A DNA stretch of 64,000 bases from Penaeicola halotolerans (GTDB taxonomy: Bacteria > Bacteroidota > Bacteroidia > Cytophagales > Cyclobacteriaceae): positions 1 through 64,000 of the forward strand of contig NZ_JAEAGO010000005.1 of NCBI RefSeq assembly GCF_016464625.1, given 5' to 3'. Shown here piece after piece: positions 53,896 through 62,029 of the stretch (position 1 is the stretch's first letter; each line of letters opens with the position of its first letter). Below the pieces are notes generated by a model. It was not told the DNA's origin, made no database searches, and was given only the letters and a program-made list of their open reading frames with translations. The translations under genes and the position numbers were made by a program.

Positions 53896-54831
53896 TCATA
53901 AATGCTTTATCAATACTGTGTAAAGCGCCACCATACTCTCAAAGTCTGCCTTGTGCACGATCTCATTAGGTGAATGCACATGATCTTCGGGCGCACCTAC
54001 GAAGCACCAGTCAAATGGATAAGGAGAGACTTGAAGCTCTCTCCCATCACTAGATCCAGCTCCTTCTACTTCGAGTTGATAAGGGATCTGGGCTTCTTCT
54101 GCGATTTCGATGATACGATTGACGTAAGACCTCCTCGGAATATTGCGATCACGCATCGATATGGCTACTCCTAGTCCATGCTGCACCCCTTCTGTGACCC
54201 ATGTGATGTCTGAGATCAAAGCTTGTGTGATCCCCCACTTTTCATGAATAAACTTAGCAAGATAAGGCACAGACCCTCCTCCATGCTCTTCCCAAGTACT
54301 GAAAACTATAACACCATCTTCTAAGTCTTTGGCAACCTCTAGCGCATTGAGCACTCCGAGTCTGTTATCCATATATGGACTCTGGACATATTCTGCTGTC
54401 TCTCTGAAATCAGGCTGAAATGTCAAGCTCGTCCCTCGCTGTATAGGTCGCGCAAAATCATGATAGATATGACCTTCTTCATCCAATTTGATCCTACAGA
54501 CTATCTCTCCCATACCATCCTTTCCAACTAAACGATAGCCATCCTCAGCCTCAGGACCTCCAATAGGAATCAGCTGATTTTCATACCGAACTGTAAAACC
54601 AATCGAATCCAAATGAGCAAAAATCGCTGTTCGTGGCTTTCCAAATTTGAGTATAATATTGTCCTGAAATCCTTCACCATGATAGATCTCTGGCTTTACT
54701 TTCCATGACTTACTTTCTTTTTTTATATAGTCAAGTATGAAAGCTGTCAAAGCATACTCTTCTCCAGATGGGGCGTGTATCGCACAAAGTTTTTCTAATA
54801 GTTGATAGGGATTATGGCTATTTCTAGGCAT
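53896..54831 (-). CDS. M42/M20-type metallopeptidase
   Basis: 311 aa. Zinc aminopeptidase fold of the M42 group (or closely related M20). Metal and catalytic residues are seen in [42 protein letters not shown] and [14 protein letters not shown]. Cytoplasmic, no signal peptide. The exact substrate cannot be read from sequence. It ends before the hairpin that overlaps the hpt promoter. The upstream region has a TACCTTTT near-match. Confidence 0.85.
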   Translation of the reverse strand: MPRNSHNPYQLLEKLCAIHAPSGEEYALTAFILDYIKKESKSWKVKPEIYHGEGFQDNIILKFGKPRTAIFAHLDSIGFTVRYENQLIPIGGPEAEDGYRLVGKDGMGEIVCRIKLDEEGHIYHDFARPIQRGTSLTFQPDFRETAEYVQSPYMDNRLGVLNALEVAKDLEDGVIVFSTWEEHGGGSVPYLAKFIHEKWGITQALISDITWVTEGVQHGLGVAISMRDRNIPRRSYVNRIIEIAEEAQIPYQLEVEGAGSSDGRELQVSPYPFDWCFVGAPEDHVHSPNEIVHKADFESMVALYTVLIKHL

Positions 54832-54944
54832 TTAATTGGGAACTTTAAAAGGTAAATGATGCTATCACTAATGTGATTTTCATACAACCACAAAACTACT
54901 AAAAAGATCAAAGTCTATGTCGATATATCAAAAATGTATGGCAT

Positions 54945-54975
54945 AAAAAAACCCAAGTGCTTGAGAGTACTTGGG
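54945..54975 (-). terminator. Terminator after the small basic protein
   Basis: Minus strand CCCAAGTACTCTCAAGCACTTGGG: 10-bp stem with one G-U, 4-base loop, followed by seven T. Confidence 0.85.
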
Positions 54976-54997
54976 CTAATATCGAAAGCTAAAAATC

Positions 54998-55288
54998 TTA
55001 TTTCGCAGCAGCTTTAGCCGCTTCTATTTCAGACTTTTTTCTTCTACCTCTTCTTTTTCTTCTTCCGTCTGTGACCGCCTTAAGTACTGTAGTCAGGCCA
55101 TCTATCAGTTCTTTTTTCTCATTCTCATCTTTGATAGAGCCAAACAATTCTTCAAGAACCATTTGATTTACATTGCGGATAGTACCAGACTCTCCTTCCT
55201 TTACAGGACCAAATGAATCTTTGCCTTTCTCTACTACAAATTCTGATGTTTTAGAAAGCAGAATTAATTGTTTTAATCTTTTGTCCAT
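54998..55288 (-). CDS. Small protein with highly basic C-terminal tail
   Basis: 96 aa, not recognised. Residues 1-72 are helical and mixed in charge (KQLILLSKTSEFVVEKGKDS... NQMVLEELFGSIKDENEKKEL). The tail is strongly basic, RRKRRGRRKKSE, and ends in EAAKAAAK. That tail suggests binding to DNA, RNA or ribosomes. It has its own terminator and stands alone, divergent from upp. No transmembrane or Cys features. Confidence 0.7.
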   Translation of the reverse strand: MDKRLKQLILLSKTSEFVVEKGKDSFGPVKEGESGTIRNVNQMVLEELFGSIKDENEKKELIDGLTTVLKAVTDGRRKRRGRRKKSEIEAAKAAAK

Positions 55289-55395
55289 GCCTTTATTTTT
55301 TTCGATTTAAAAATTTTATCTTAAAACTAGTTGTTAATTTATCAACTAACAACATTTTAATTTAATATATTGCAAGTCATCATGTAAAATTTAAA

Positions 55396-55426
55396 TTTTA
55401 ATTCCATGTTGGAATTGGTACTTTTG
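55396..55426 (+). promoter_or_regulatory. Promoter of upp
   Basis: TTTT at 55396-55399, 19 bp, then TACTTTTG at 55419-55426, fitting the two-box Bacteroidota promoter. The ATG is 20 bp downstream. Confidence 0.55.
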
Positions 55427-55446
55427 CAGAAAGTAAAATTTACCAC

Positions 55447-56094
55447 ATGTTTGTCCTCAATCATCACCCATCAGTCGCCAATCATTTCCTAGCTGAACTA
55501 AGAAACACCGCCATTCAAAATGATCGGTTGAGATTCCGAACTAATCTAGAGCGCTTAGGGCAGTTACTAGCATATGAGTTGTCCAAGACTTTGCACTTCC
55601 AAAAAGAAGAGATTCAAACTCCACTCAGCAAAACAGTCATTCCATTACTGCCGCAACATCCAGTGATCATATCCGTATTGAGAGCAGCAGTACCGTTTTA
55701 TCAAGGTGTACTTTCTTATTTTGATCATTCAGATAGTGGTTTTATTGGGGCTTATCGAAAGCATCATGCTTACGGTGAAGATGTAAACATCTCATTAGAC
55801 TATGTGGCTGCACCAGACATCAATGGTCGGACTGTCATCTTGGTAGACACGATGCTCGCTACAGGAAAATCATTTGTCAAAACAGTGGACTCACTACTTG
55901 GCCATGGCAGACCAGAGCATATCCATGTTGTGGCGGCTATTGCTGCTCCAGAAGGGATCGCATATATAAAAGAACATATAGACTTCCCGCACAACTTTTG
56001 GTTAGGTGCGCTAGATGAAAAATTAGATCCAAACTCATATATCCTTCCTGGACTAGGAGATGCAGGTGACTTAGCTTTTGGCCCAAAACTTTAA
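55447..56094 (+). CDS. upp: Uracil phosphoribosyltransferase
   Basis: 215 aa. Salvages uracil to UMP with PRPP. The PRPP loop VILVDTMLATGKS, ISVLRAAVPFYQGVL, and the uracil-binding C-terminus YILPGLGDAGDLAFG are all present. Followed 6 bp later by a CaCA exchanger on the same strand. Confidence 0.94.
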   Translation: MFVLNHHPSVANHFLAELRNTAIQNDRLRFRTNLERLGQLLAYELSKTLHFQKEEIQTPLSKTVIPLLPQHPVIISVLRAAVPFYQGVLSYFDHSDSGFIGAYRKHHAYGEDVNISLDYVAAPDINGRTVILVDTMLATGKSFVKTVDSLLGHGRPEHIHVVAAIAAPEGIAYIKEHIDFPHNFWLGALDEKLDPNSYILPGLGDAGDLAFGPKL

Positions 56095-56100
56095 CAATTT

Positions 56101-57042
56101 ATGAATCCAATCATTTTATTGATTGCAGGACTAGTCGTATTGATCATCGGAGGAGAAGGGCTCGTGAGAGGAGCTTCTTCTATAGCACTGCGAGTCAAAA
56201 TCTCACCTATGGTAGTAGGTTTGACTATTGTAGCTTTTGGCACATCCGCTCCAGAGCTACTTGTCAGTGTCAATGCCGCCCTCAGCGGTAGTCCAGATAT
56301 CTCTATGGGCAACGTAGTAGGATCTAACATCGCCAACCTAGGTTTAGTCCTTGGGTTGACCGCTGTGATCAGTCCGATCATGATCACCCCTAGTACGCTC
56401 AAAGTGGACTGGCCGATGACAATGGGCACATCCTTGCTACTCTTTTTACTTGCTTTAAATACCAAAATTGGACTGATAGAAGGGCTTATATTTATATCTA
56501 TACTAACCATCTACACCACTTGGACTATCCGCAAATCTAGAAAAGCTACAAAAGCACTTGAGGGAGAAACAATCGAAGAAATGCCTGTCAGCAAATCTAT
56601 AGCACTCGATATTCTTTGGATAGCACTAGGCGTTACGGGTCTTTACTTTGGCTCAGACTGGTTTGTCAGTGGTGCAGTGACACTAGCTAAAACATGGGGT
56701 ATCAGTGAACGTGTGATTGGAGTTACAGTGATCGCTGTGGGCACTTCATTACCAGAACTTGTGACTTCAGTCATCGCTGCGATCAAAAAAGAAACAGATA
56801 TTGCTGTGGGCAATCTACTAGGCTCTAATATTTTTAATATCCTGTCGATTTTGGGAATCACTTCATTGATCTCTGAAATCAACATCTCTCCACAATTTAT
56901 CAGTTATGATATGATCTGGATGCTAGGGATTACAGCTATTCTACTCCCGATGATGCTTCTCAAAAGAGACATCAACCGAATAGAAGGTGCCATCCTTTTG
57001 ATCATCTATAGCGTATATACTTATCTCGTAGTAATCGCCTAA
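56101..57042 (+). CDS. Calcium/sodium antiporter, CaCA (YrbG) type
   Basis: 313 aa, about ten membrane helices in two inverted halves. Each half has the alpha-repeat cation site: VAFGTSAPELLVSVNAA (about 57-73) and VAVGTSLPELVTSVIAA (about 215-231), with G(S)N motifs VGSNIANLGLVLG and LGSNIFNILSILG. Exchanges Na+ or H+ for Ca2+ across the inner membrane. Next gene starts 4 bp later. Confidence 0.92.
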   Translation: MNPIILLIAGLVVLIIGGEGLVRGASSIALRVKISPMVVGLTIVAFGTSAPELLVSVNAALSGSPDISMGNVVGSNIANLGLVLGLTAVISPIMITPSTLKVDWPMTMGTSLLLFLLALNTKIGLIEGLIFISILTIYTTWTIRKSRKATKALEGETIEEMPVSKSIALDILWIALGVTGLYFGSDWFVSGAVTLAKTWGISERVIGVTVIAVGTSLPELVTSVIAAIKKETDIAVGNLLGSNIFNILSILGITSLISEINISPQFISYDMIWMLGITAILLPMMLLKRDINRIEGAILLIIYSVYTYLVVIA

Positions 57043-57046
57043 AAAT

Positions 57047-57517
57047 ATGTGGGAAATCCTCCTTAAATACCTCGGTATTTATCTTGTTTGCTTAGTCAAA
57101 TTTATCGCAGGTCCAGCTTTAGGCTTTGCGGCTGGACTTAATATTTTCGGCACTATGAGCATCACTGTAGCAGGAATGATGACCACTGTGATCGCCTTGT
57201 CCTTTGCAAGTGATTTTTTTAAAAGAAGGATCTTGAGCAAGTTTAAAAGTCAGGACTCTAAAAAACGCTTTAGTCCTAAGAATAGGAGAATAGTGACTTT
57301 CTGGAAAAAATATGGGGTAAACGGAGTCGCAGCTTTAACTCCCTTATTTTTCACACCCATCGGAGGCACTTTGATCATGACTAGTTTTGGCGTACCAAAA
57401 CGTCAAATCATCAGCACCATGTTCATTAGTGCTGTGATTTGGTCTGTGATTTTTACCCTAAGTATTGAGCAGATATTAGAGATTCCGCTGATCGCTAGAT
57501 TTATCCCGCAAGCTTAG
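57047..57517 (+). CDS. Small integral membrane protein (DedA/small multidrug-export-like)
   Basis: 156 aa, about four membrane helices (about 5-25, 29-52, 94-116, 124-146) with a basic cytoplasmic loop (KRRILSKFKSQDSKKRFSPKN). PLFFTPIGGTLIMTSFGVPKRQII is reminiscent of the putative small multidrug export family (COG2426), but I cannot place it firmly. Co-oriented with the CaCA exchanger and likely co-transcribed. Its 3' end overlaps the convergent serine dehydratase by 4 bp. Confidence 0.65.
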   Translation: MWEILLKYLGIYLVCLVKFIAGPALGFAAGLNIFGTMSITVAGMMTTVIALSFASDFFKRRILSKFKSQDSKKRFSPKNRRIVTFWKKYGVNGVAALTPLFFTPIGGTLIMTSFGVPKRQIISTMFISAVIWSVIFTLSIEQILEIPLIARFIPQA

Positions 57518-58422
57518 TCAAAAGACTCTTCATCAGGCAGTATTTCAATGTCTTGAATCAAAACTCGCTTAGAAATATCCTGACCTGTCAGTGTAGCGGC
57601 CAACCCGCCAAGAGCCGTTTCTTTGTATCTTGACTCCATGCTTGAGCCTATTTCACCCATCGCATCTATACACTCATCTACAGGAATGACGGCACTGACA
57701 TTGGAGAGTGCGATCTGCGCAGAACTATTAGCTATGGCAGCAGCTGAGGCATTGCGTACGACACATGGCACCTCCACTAATCCTGCCACAGGATCACATA
57801 CGAGTCCTAGCATACACTGAATCGTGATCGCTACAGCATTGAACACTTGATCGATATCTCCACCGAGGCAGTAAACCATAGCTCCAGAAGCCATCGCTGC
57901 TGCACTGCCTGTCTCTGCCTGACAGCCACCCACAGCACCTGCTAGAGAGGCTCTTTGCTCTATGATGAGTGCAATGCCTGCTCCTACTAAGAGCCCTTCT
58001 AGGATTGACTGGTCATCAAGCCCGTGGATTTCTTGCAATGTGTACATCGTCCCAGGCAAAATCCCAGAGGCACCTGCTGTAGGTGCCGCTACTACACGTC
58101 CCATGCAGGAGTTAACTTCCTTAGCGGCTAAAGCTCGGGCTATGAGTTTTTGAAAATCTGGAGATAAAACGGATAATTTATTTTGATAAACTTTCTTAGC
58201 GCCATTATTGATCATGCCAGAACGAGAAGTCATGTCCTCTGTCAGGCCAGTTTCCACTGCTTCTTTCATGACAGTATAGGCATTGAGCAGTCCAGCCCAG
58301 ATGTCTGAGGCTGTTCTACCTTTTTGCGCAATCTCATAAGCCATCACTGGCTCGTAGAGTTTTAAATTATTGGCTTCACAATAGGCTTTCCAACCTTTAA
58401 AATTGTCGAATAAAAAGCTCAT
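57514..58422 (-). CDS. sdaAA: L-serine ammonia-lyase, alpha-subunit type
   Basis: 302 aa. Iron-sulfur dependent serine dehydratase domain converting L-serine to pyruvate and ammonia. The Fe-S cysteines sit in GGCQAETGSAAAM, CDPVAGLVEVPC and likely NSCMGRVVAAPTAGASG. It corresponds to the alpha subunit only; the beta (regulatory, ACT/ASKHA-like) subunit is not adjacent in this window. It could work with a beta subunit encoded elsewhere. Divergent from hemE. Confidence 0.87.
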   Translation of the reverse strand: MSFLFDNFKGWKAYCEANNLKLYEPVMAYEIAQKGRTASDIWAGLLNAYTVMKEAVETGLTEDMTSRSGMINNGAKKVYQNKLSVLSPDFQKLIARALAAKEVNSCMGRVVAAPTAGASGILPGTMYTLQEIHGLDDQSILEGLLVGAGIALIIEQRASLAGAVGGCQAETGSAAAMASGAMVYCLGGDIDQVFNAVAITIQCMLGLVCDPVAGLVEVPCVVRNASAAAIANSSAQIALSNVSAVIPVDECIDAMGEIGSSMESRYKETALGGLAATLTGQDISKRVLIQDIEILPDEESFD

Positions 58423-58544
58423 AGCTACATTATCTTGGGTTTAGAGACTAACGCCTCAATCAGAAGTAAAGTTGGCAGTTTATTCTCATAATTCAAACTT
58501 TCTTTAGTTTGCTCATTAGCCAAGTAAAATTCCATCTTTCGGAT

Positions 58545-58552
58545 TATCTTTG
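58545..58552 (+). promoter_or_regulatory. -7 element of hemE
   Basis: TATCTTTG, exact TAnnTTTG, with the ATG at 58557 only 4 bp downstream. The expected start site is at or next to the AUG, so this is a leaderless candidate. It rules out the upstream in-frame ATG at 58509. Confidence 0.6.
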
Positions 58553-58556
58553 CGCC

Positions 58557-59597
58557 ATGGAATTGAAAAACGACCTGATCTTAAGAGCCGCTAGAGGCGA
58601 GAAAATAGAGCGAACACCTGTTTGGCTGATGCGCCAAGCTGGCAGAATCCTACCTGAATATCGTGCAGTCAGAGAAAGTGTGAGTGGCTTTATTGAGCTT
58701 GCCAAAACACCCGAGCTAGCCGCTGAGGTTACCATACAGCCAGTGGATCTTCTAGGAGTAGATGCAGCTATTATTTTTTCAGACATACTCGTGATCCCTG
58801 AAGCGATGAATCTACCTTATGAAATGGTAGAAAAAAGAGGGCCTTGGTTTCCTAAGACAGTTTCAACTCTTGCTGATCTCAAACAGCTCAAAGTAGCAGA
58901 TGGCGAAGCAGACTTAGACTATGTGATCCAAGCAATCAAGATCACAAAAAAAGAACTTAACGGTCGTGTTCCACTTATTGGCTTTGCGGGTGCTCCATGG
59001 ACAATATTTTCTTACATGGTAGAGGGCTCGGGTAGCAAGACATTCTCAAAGGCTAGAGCGCTACTTTACACTGATCCTGTATTTGCAGAGACACTACTAG
59101 ACATGATCACACAAAGTACCATCAGTTATCTCAAAGCACAGATCAAAGCTGGAGCAGATATGGTACAGCTATTTGACAGTTGGGCAGGGATATTGCCGCC
59201 AGATCACTATACACAGTATTCACTCAGATACATCCAACAGATCTGTGATGCCATCACGGAAGTGCCCGTTACGGTATTTGCCAAGGGTGCTTTCTTTGCC
59301 AGAGAGCAGATGGGACAACTTAACTGTGAGACTATAGGGCTCGACTGGAACATGGGGATAGCAGAATCAAGGAAGATGATCGGTGACCACAAAACGCTTC
59401 AAGGAAACTTAGATCCAGCAGCGCTTTATGGTACTACACAAGAGATTCAAGCAGCTACTCGTAGGATGCTAGATCAGTTTGGCACTAGCAGACATATCGC
59501 TAATCTAGGACACGGAGTCTATCCAGATATCAATCCTGAAAAGGTAAAGGTATTCATCGAAACGGTGAAAGAATATAGTGCCAAAATCAGGGCATAA
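58557..59597 (+). CDS. hemE: Uroporphyrinogen decarboxylase
   Basis: 346 aa from the ATG at 58557. Decarboxylates uroporphyrinogen III to coproporphyrinogen III in heme synthesis. Signatures [16 protein letters not shown] at the N-terminus, [35 protein letters not shown] and [15 protein letters not shown]. Needed for the cytochromes and globin encoded at 42408-46381. No other hem gene adjacent. Confidence 0.96.
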   Translation: MELKNDLILRAARGEKIERTPVWLMRQAGRILPEYRAVRESVSGFIELAKTPELAAEVTIQPVDLLGVDAAIIFSDILVIPEAMNLPYEMVEKRGPWFPKTVSTLADLKQLKVADGEADLDYVIQAIKITKKELNGRVPLIGFAGAPWTIFSYMVEGSGSKTFSKARALLYTDPVFAETLLDMITQSTISYLKAQIKAGADMVQLFDSWAGILPPDHYTQYSLRYIQQICDAITEVPVTVFAKGAFFAREQMGQLNCETIGLDWNMGIAESRKMIGDHKTLQGNLDPAALYGTTQEIQAATRRMLDQFGTSRHIANLGHGVYPDINPEKVKVFIETVKEYSAKIRA

Positions 59598-59603
59598 GTA
59601 AAC

Positions 59604-59630
59604 AAAAAGCGATCAAATGATCGCTTTTTT
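59604..59630. terminator. Bidirectional terminator after hemE
   Basis: AAAAAGCGATCAAATGATCGCTTTTTT: 8-bp stem AGCGATCA / TGATCGCT, flanked by A- and T-runs, so it also serves the convergent NTPase gene. Spans only 27 bases. Confidence 0.85.
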
Positions 59631-59632
59631 GT

Positions 59633-60094
59633 TTATAAACTATCCAAATCTTCTTTTTGAATGACTTTAGCAGCCTGTAGCTGATAATGCTGAATGGCTT
59701 CTTCCAAAAGCTCTTCCCGAAGTACGATGATCAAGTTTCCCTGATAATGTCCTAAAAGTAGTTTGAGCAAAACGTCAAACCCCTCACCTCCAAGCTCTAA
59801 TGGGCCGATCTCATCGATGATCATCCAGCCTGTATGCATGTTTTCTATGGTATGCACTTGGGCTTCTTGGAAGTTAGCTTTGGAAAACAAATACTTCCCC
59901 ACTGCAAAGCTCGGTTCTCCCGCAACTGCCTCCATCGTGAGTAGCTTTCTACTAGGGAGTAATTGAAAAAATCGTTCTCCCATGACCTTAGGACTTAAAA
60001 AACCGCTGACTATTTTCTTTTCTGACCATGTCTGTAATGCAGTCGTTTTACCTGAGTGCTTAGGACCGACCAAGAGGTATATTTTAGATGACAT
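59633..60094 (-). CDS. NTPase_1 / THEP1-like nucleoside-triphosphatase
   Basis: 153 aa. P-loop GPKHSGKTT (residues 10-18), Walker B WMIIDEIGPLEL (about 91-102), both typical of the THEP1/NTPase_1 family. VSGFLSPKV and FAVGKYLFSK match the family middle (GF...; VGkY). Known members hydrolyse NTPs in vitro, but cellular roles are unknown. Its start lies inside the end of the membrane-protein gene (11-bp overlap), so it is last in a coupled three-gene operon. Confidence 0.83.
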   Translation of the reverse strand: MSSKIYLLVGPKHSGKTTALQTWSEKKIVSGFLSPKVMGERFFQLLPSRKLLTMEAVAGEPSFAVGKYLFSKANFQEAQVHTIENMHTGWMIIDEIGPLELGGEGFDVLLKLLLGHYQGNLIIVLREELLEEAIQHYQLQAAKVIQKEDLDSL

Positions 60095-61025
60095 AGATGA
60101 AGGTAAATTTGATAAAGTAGATAATTCGTAAAAGAACAGGTTTGTCCAAACTTAGTTTCCAAGCATGCTTTATGATAGCTCTAAACTCTGGTAGCAAGTC
60201 CATCACCTGCGCTATTTCTCTTGCAAGCTGACTTTGCTGTTTAGATAAATAGTGAAAGAGCTTTTTCTTTAATAATGGAACGATCAGCCCAAACCAAACC
60301 AAGAGTATAGTCAGTGCTCTCAACACCATGGAATCATAGCCTTGGATATAAAGTAGTCCTGTAATGATGGGTAATCCAATGATCATCCCTATTCTTAGAG
60401 GCTTTTGCTTGTCTTTCTTTTCCCTTGCCAACTCTTCCTCAAAGAATTTGTGCTTTGGCGTCTTTTGACCTTGGATGAGCTGTGGCAGTCTAATCGCCAA
60501 TACCCCCACTACAATACCTCCTACAGTATAGATACCTAAGTAAGTGATTATCGCAATTTGAGAAGTAATGGGCCACCCGAACTGTTGCGAAACATAACTT
60601 AAAAAATCATCCAAAGCCTGCCAAAACTCCATTCCAAAAAGCAACGAAAGACTAATCAACTTTTGAAAAGCAGACTGCCAATATGCCAAAAGTCCTAAAG
60701 TGAAGGCTGCGATTGGATTATTCTTGAATAAAGAAAAAAGCAAAAAACCGAGAACTCCCTGTAGCCCTACCGAGAAAAAAGCTCCTAGAGGAGCATGAGG
60801 ACTTAGGAGCATTTTGAAAATCAATACTAAAAACAATGCTTTTAGAATCAAACGTGCCTGTTGCAAGTGATGAAAGAGCATCGTCATACAAAGAACCGAC
60901 ATCCCTGCCAGCAATAAGCCTGTCATGGGTATGCGCAATGCATGGAGAAAGCCTCCCAGAAAAGTTTCTGAAATCACCCATAAAGCAGTGATTCTGTAAA
61001 AAACAGGACTTTGATCAGGCATCAA
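60084..61025 (-). CDS. Polytopic membrane protein, uncharacterised
   Basis: 313 aa, not recognised. At least six to seven hydrophobic helices (about 10-50 paired, 60-95, 103-150, 160-185, 211-245) followed by a basic helical C-terminal stretch. The first half (ISETFLGGFLHALRIPMTGLLL) has the look of ECF-type S-component or ThiW/QueT-like helices, but this is only an impression. The cytoplasmic loop TPKHKFFEEELAREKKDKQK is highly charged. Overlaps the MOSC gene by 11 bp and the NTPase by 11 bp. Confidence 0.7.
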   Translation of the reverse strand: MMPDQSPVFYRITALWVISETFLGGFLHALRIPMTGLLLAGMSVLCMTMLFHHLQQARLILKALFLVLIFKMLLSPHAPLGAFFSVGLQGVLGFLLFSLFKNNPIAAFTLGLLAYWQSAFQKLISLSLLFGMEFWQALDDFLSYVSQQFGWPITSQIAIITYLGIYTVGGIVVGVLAIRLPQLIQGQKTPKHKFFEEELAREKKDKQKPLRIGMIIGLPIITGLLYIQGYDSMVLRALTILLVWFGLIVPLLKKKLFHYLSKQQSQLAREIAQVMDLLPEFRAIIKHAWKLSLDKPVLLRIIYFIKFTFIYVI

Positions 61026-61815
61026 TTAGCTGAATTTGATCTCCTACATGTACTTCTCCCAAATTGAGGGCGATCATGTTTTGACCAAACATGACATTAT
61101 TATTGACCGTCCTGTAAGTCGCTAAAGTTTTGAGAGGTTCTTTACTTGTCTGTGCAGTGGCTTGATCTACTGTAGTCATCACGCACCTAGCACAAGGCTT
61201 AGTGACCTTAAACTCTACAGCACCGATTTTGACAACTTGCCATTCATCTTCTGCGAAAGCTCCTCCACCCGAGAAGACAAAATTGGGTCTAAATCGATCC
61301 ATAGGAACAGGCTTATCTAGCCTTGCATTGAGATCATCTAGTGACGCTTGACCAATCACCATGTATGGCATCCCATCCGCAAAGCTAACCGTCTCATCAT
61401 TGACACTATATTTAGGCTTTAGTCTGCGAGCTGTCTCTGCTGGCATGTATACCAAGTGACAGGGCATATCAAGTACTTTGCTAAACCAAGCATCTACCTG
61501 AGCACTGACTAGCTGTCCTGTGACAGTGTCTTCCCAGATAGTGACCTCTTTGTAGACTTCTAGCTGCGGTTCGAAGGGTACGAGGCAGTTGACCGACTGA
61601 TCCTCTTTGAGAAAAACCCTCAAACCATCTACTTCTATGCTCACTTGAAGCAAAGCCATGCGATGAATGGTGCGCTGCGAAAGAAACATCCCTGATTCAT
61701 CTACCAGCATCCATCGCCTGTCATATTGAAGCCCTCTGACTTCTACTTTGGCTGTCGTGAGGCGGATACCACCGAGAGATTTGATGGGATAGATGTAAAT
61801 GTCTTGCAGTTGCAT
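61015..61815 (-). CDS. MOSC domain protein, YcbX/mARC type
   Basis: 266 aa. N-terminal MOSC-N beta-barrel (IYIYPIKSLGGIRLTTAKVEVRGLQYDRRWMLVDESG) and C-terminal MOSC domain with the molybdenum-ligating cysteine in KPCARCVMTTVDQ. Such proteins bind the molybdenum cofactor and reduce N-hydroxylated compounds, feeding on electrons from a partner. No 2Fe-2S ferredoxin domain is fused at the C-terminus, unlike E. coli YcbX. First of three coupled genes with the membrane protein and NTPase. Confidence 0.88.
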   Translation of the reverse strand: MQLQDIYIYPIKSLGGIRLTTAKVEVRGLQYDRRWMLVDESGMFLSQRTIHRMALLQVSIEVDGLRVFLKEDQSVNCLVPFEPQLEVYKEVTIWEDTVTGQLVSAQVDAWFSKVLDMPCHLVYMPAETARRLKPKYSVNDETVSFADGMPYMVIGQASLDDLNARLDKPVPMDRFRPNFVFSGGGAFAEDEWQVVKIGAVEFKVTKPCARCVMTTVDQATAQTSKEPLKTLATYRTVNNNVMFGQNMIALNLGEVHVGDQIQLIDA

Positions 61816-61915
61816 ATGTATCTATGATTTGGAGTAGCTAAGTTAAGTTTTATCCTGATTGGGCTGACACATTTGTTGTTTTCTGTCTAGATAAAAAAGC
61901 GGAAAATGTCTTTGC

Positions 61916-61978
61916 TGACACTCACTCTGCCAAAGTGTCATCAAAGTGAGCATATCTGTGATTGGCACATCGCTTGTT
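61916..61978 (+). promoter_or_regulatory. Inverted repeat and sigma-54-like promoter of dnaK
   Basis: TGACACT (61916-61922) and AGTGTCA (61934-61940) form a perfect 7-bp inverted repeat spaced 11 bp. Downstream TTGGCACATCGCTTGTT (61962-61978) has GG and GT at -24/-12 spacing (GG-N10-G). The predicted start at about 61990 leaves a 40-base leader. An extra CTGACAC is at 61864-61870. The grpE promoter has similar parts. Confidence 0.45.
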
Positions 61979-62029
61979 GATTTGGAGATGTTTACAATTA
62001 GCAACATTCAATAAGAAAATAAATATATC

